From Actinomyces sp. (GTDB lineage Bacteria; Actinomycetota; Actinomycetes; Actinomycetales; Actinomycetaceae), in assembly GCA_012837655.1 (NCBI GenBank), contig DUQT01000047.1, positions 1-5,515 of the forward strand: DNA of 5,515 bases. Reading direction: 5' to 3'. Positions 4,137 to 5,515 of the stretch are shown here, piece by piece. The notes beneath the pieces are model-generated. The model did not search any database. It saw only the letters and a program-made list of their open reading frames with translations, and had not been told where the DNA came from. Position numbers and translations under genes: made by a program. How positions within the stretch are numbered: position 1 is the first letter of the stretch; every line of letters starts with the position of its first letter.

Positions 4137-5161
4137 ACAGCGGGCCTGCCGGGCAAGCCGCACGCGAAAACGGTGGGGAGGCTTCGCTCGAGAGCACCGG
4201 GAAAGCTTCGCTCGAGAATACCGGGGAAGCGGATCGGGAGGCTCCGCGCGGAAACGCCAGTGAAGTAGGCGGGGAAGCGTCAGGCGCAAATCCCATCGAA
4301 CAAAACATCCGCATCCGGCTTGATATTCGGTATCGCGGGACCAGGTTCCACGGGTGGGCTGTCCAGCCGGGGCACCCAACGATTCAGGGGGCGATCGAGG
4401 ACGGTCTTGCGTTACTCCTACGCGAACCGGTCCGGCTCACTGTCGCTGGCCGTACCGACGCCGGGGTCCATGCCCGCAATCAGGTTGCACATTTTGATGT
4501 GCATCCCGATCGGATTAGGGCGCTTGCACACGACTCCGCCCTCGACAATGGATTGCGCCTACTTCGAAACCGGCTGAATACGCTTTTGGCGCGCACATCG
4601 GAAACGCCCGGATCGGACATTGTGATCCTTAGGGCGTCTGCGGTGAGTGCGGATTTTGACGCGCGATTTTCCGCGCTGCGCAGGTATTACGCCTACCGGA
4701 TTTCTGATTCGATTGACACGCGCGACCCGCAGCTGGCGGACGCGGTGTGGTGGATTAACTATCCGCTCGACGATTCCGCGATGAGTGCCGCCGCGAACCA
4801 CCTTATCGGCGAGCACGACTTCCTTTCCTTTTGTAAACCCCGCCCGGACGCGACCACTATCCGCACGCTGCAGGCAATCAGCGTTGGGCGTGACGCGAAG
4901 GGAATCGTGATTGAACTCAGCGCGGACGCATTTTGTCATTCAATGGTGCGATCCATTGTGGGCGCGTTGGTGGAAGTGGGACGAGGACGCCGCTCGGAAC
5001 TGTGGATAAAACAGCTGGTGGATAATCCGGGTCGCTCACAGCCGGCACCGGTCGCACCCGCACACGGCCTCACGATGCTGAAAGTGGACTACGCGAGTGA
5101 GGACCAGTGGGCGAAGCGCCAGGAGCAGACGAGGCGCAGGCGCGATCAGCAGGCAGATTGA
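4124..5161 (+). CDS. truA: tRNA pseudouridine(38-40) synthase with low-complexity N-terminal extension
   Basis: This encodes 345 residues, against roughly 245-290 for most TruA proteins. TruA isomerises uridines 38-40 in the anticodon arm of many tRNAs. The catalytic core starts near residue 62 (IRIRLDIRYRGTRFHGWAVQPG). It holds VAGRTDAGVHA with catalytic Asp112, FDARFSALRRYYAYRI, GEHDFLSFCK and the C-terminal FCHSMVRSIVGALVEVGRGR. Residues 1-61 are unlike the family: rich in Gly, Glu, Ala and Ser, with repeats, and probably disordered. The C-terminal end (RQEQTRRRRDQQAD) is strongly charged. No internal in-frame ATG or GTG with a good ribosome binding site would skip the extension. truA is commonly found between rplQ and rplM in actinobacteria; here the kinase-like gene intervenes. 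Confidence 0.96.
   Translation: MGGLDSGPAGQAARENGGEASLESTGKASLENTGEADREAPRGNASEVGGEASGANPIEQNIRIRLDIRYRGTRFHGWAVQPGHPTIQGAIEDGLALLLREPVRLTVAGRTDAGVHARNQVAHFDVHPDRIRALAHDSALDNGLRLLRNRLNTLLARTSETPGSDIVILRASAVSADFDARFSALRRYYAYRISDSIDTRDPQLADAVWWINYPLDDSAMSAAANHLIGEHDFLSFCKPRPDATTIRTLQAISVGRDAKGIVIELSADAFCHSMVRSIVGALVEVGRGRRSELWIKQLVDNPGRSQPAPVAPAHGLTMLKVDYASEDQWAKRQEQTRRRRDQQAD
4175..4246 (+). repeat. 24-bp tandem repeats in the truA N-terminal extension
   Basis: Units 4175-4198 and 4199-4222 match at 20 of 24 positions (shared core GCTTCGCTCGAGA) and encode GEASLEST and GKASLENT. A third, decayed unit at 4223-4246 encodes GEADREAP. A looser echo, GGEAS, appears near residues 50-54. The near-identity suggests recent slippage or duplication in a non-essential linker. 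Confidence 0.85.
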
Positions 5162-5197
5162 ATTGTGAGTAATCCGCCACTAAACAGCGTTAAGGCT

Positions 5198-5227
5198 TTG
5201 ACGACTTAGACAGTTGGCGGTTAAGCT
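5198..5227 (+). promoter_or_regulatory. Candidate promoter for rplM
   Basis: TTGACG at 5198-5203 (5 of 6 matches) and TAAGCT at 5222-5227 (fits the actinobacterial TANNNT pattern) are 18 bases apart. Transcription would start near 5232-5234, leaving a leader of about 157 bases. The predicted start coincides with the first base of the structured leader described next, which supports both. The call is from motifs only. Confidence 0.5.
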
Positions 5228-5231
5228 GTAA

Positions 5232-5382
5232 GGCGTTGTGCGTCTCGAGAGCGCGGATCAGAATCTTCCCACTCACTGATCTAACGCCCGGACGCAATGA
5301 CGCGAGCAATACCTGAACGCGAGCGGATGCTTTATTCAACATCGAATATTTTGGTGTATCCGCCCTTATTAGAAGAAGAAGG
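5232..5382 (+). promoter_or_regulatory. Structured 5' leader of rplM, candidate ribosomal-protein autoregulatory RNA
   Basis: GGCGTT 5232-5237 pairs perfectly with AACGCC 5283-5288 and encloses two hairpins: GCG 5240-5242 with CGC 5252-5254 (extended by TC/GA around a TCGA loop), and GATCAG 5256-5261 with CTGATC 5276-5281. This makes a three-way junction. Downstream, GCGGATGC 5323-5330 pairs with GTATCCGC 5356-5363 (one G-U), with an inner stem TATTC 5333-5337 with GAATA 5344-5348. It ends 12 bases before the purine-rich ribosome binding site (about 5376-5382). L13 is known to regulate rplM-rpsI in some bacteria through leader RNAs; I see no match to a specific known structure. The function is inferred. 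Confidence 0.5.
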
Positions 5383-5390
5383 CCACGCCC

Positions 5391-5515
5391 GTGCGCACTT
5401 ATACTCCTAAACCCGGAGACGACGTCAAGAAGTGGTACGTCATTGACGCCACTGACCTCGTCCTCGGTCGTGTGGCAGCAGCTGCTGCCAAGCTACTTCG
5501 TGGGAAGCACAAGCC
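5391..5515 (+). CDS. rplM: Large-subunit ribosomal protein uL13, N-terminal part (runs off the window)
   Basis: 41 complete codons are visible from GTG 5391. The protein reads MRTYTPKPGDDVKKWYVIDA, then TDLVLGRVAAAAAKLLRGKHK, matching the N-terminus of actinobacterial L13 (consensus W-x-V-I-D-A-x-x-x-x-LGR and LRGKHK). L13 binds 23S rRNA early in large-subunit assembly. The GTG is chosen because it gives the family's MRTY start; AGAAGG at 5377-5382 lies 8 bases upstream, a modest ribosome binding site. rpsI normally follows rplM but lies beyond the window. The preceding 229-base gap carries its candidate promoter and structured leader. Confidence 0.96.
   Translation, partial: MRTYTPKPGDDVKKWYVIDATDLVLGRVAAAAAKLLRGKHK

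Noticed and set aside
5174..5220. CCGCCACT/AG(T)TGGCGG inverted repeat after truA as a terminator
   Set aside because: The loop is about 30 bases and no T run follows. It overlaps the likely rplM promoter, so it may be an operator or chance rather than a terminator.
1..5515. Mobile element, phage, CRISPR array, tRNA or defence system
   Set aside because: I looked on both strands for transposase or integrase motifs, repeat-spacer patterns and tRNA folds. None was seen; reverse-strand open frames lie over recognised genes and show no family motifs.

Overview
The window is a piece of an actinobacterial ribosomal-protein and RNA-polymerase locus, read entirely on the + strand. The order is map (3' end) - infA - rpmJ - rpsM - rpsK - rpoA - rplQ - ROK-type sugar-kinase-like gene - truA - rplM (5' end). 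The moderately high G+C content, the RpoA N-terminus (LIAQRPTL after a GTG start), the 38-residue zinc-ribbon L36, the Lys/Arg-rich S11 tail and the truA-rplM junction all point to Actinobacteria. The long acidic/Ala/Ser tail on L17, the absence of rpsD and the gene content would suit the Actinomyces/Actinomycetaceae side, but the genus cannot be fixed from this window.

Layout. Bases 1-63 encode the last 20 residues of methionine aminopeptidase. A 154-base gap with a candidate promoter and a perfect 8-bp hairpin leads to infA (218-439), and rpmJ (475-591) follows closely. A 188-base gap then holds a foldable leader that includes an anti-Shine-Dalgarno-like CACCTCCTT and a small hairpin over the rpsM ribosome binding site. 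rpsM (780-1151) and rpsK (1192-1599) follow. rpsD, which lies between rpsK and rpoA in many bacteria, is absent; its place holds 139 bases that fold into a row of hairpins. The last of these abuts the Shine-Dalgarno of rpoA, whose best start is GTG at 1739. rplQ (2762-3313) ends the ribosomal block and is followed by a strong intrinsic terminator.

A 249-residue ROK/polyphosphate-glucokinase-like gene begins at GTG 3387. It has no ribosome binding site, but a TACAAT box is placed so that transcription would start on the start codon itself, which suggests a leaderless mRNA. Its stop overlaps the start of truA by 13 bases. TruA carries an unusual ~60-residue low-complexity N-terminal extension built partly from 24-bp repeats. 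A 229-base gap follows with a candidate promoter and a leader predicted to form a three-way junction plus a long hairpin, and then rplM runs off the window end.

Together the genes supply translation initiation (IF-1), N-terminal methionine removal, ribosomal subunits of both sizes, the RNA polymerase alpha subunit and tRNA pseudouridylation. The sugar-kinase-like gene is the metabolic outlier. There is no sign of a mobile element, phage, CRISPR array or defence system. The novelty candidates are the structured intergenic RNAs, the diverged kinase and the two repeat-bearing protein extensions.
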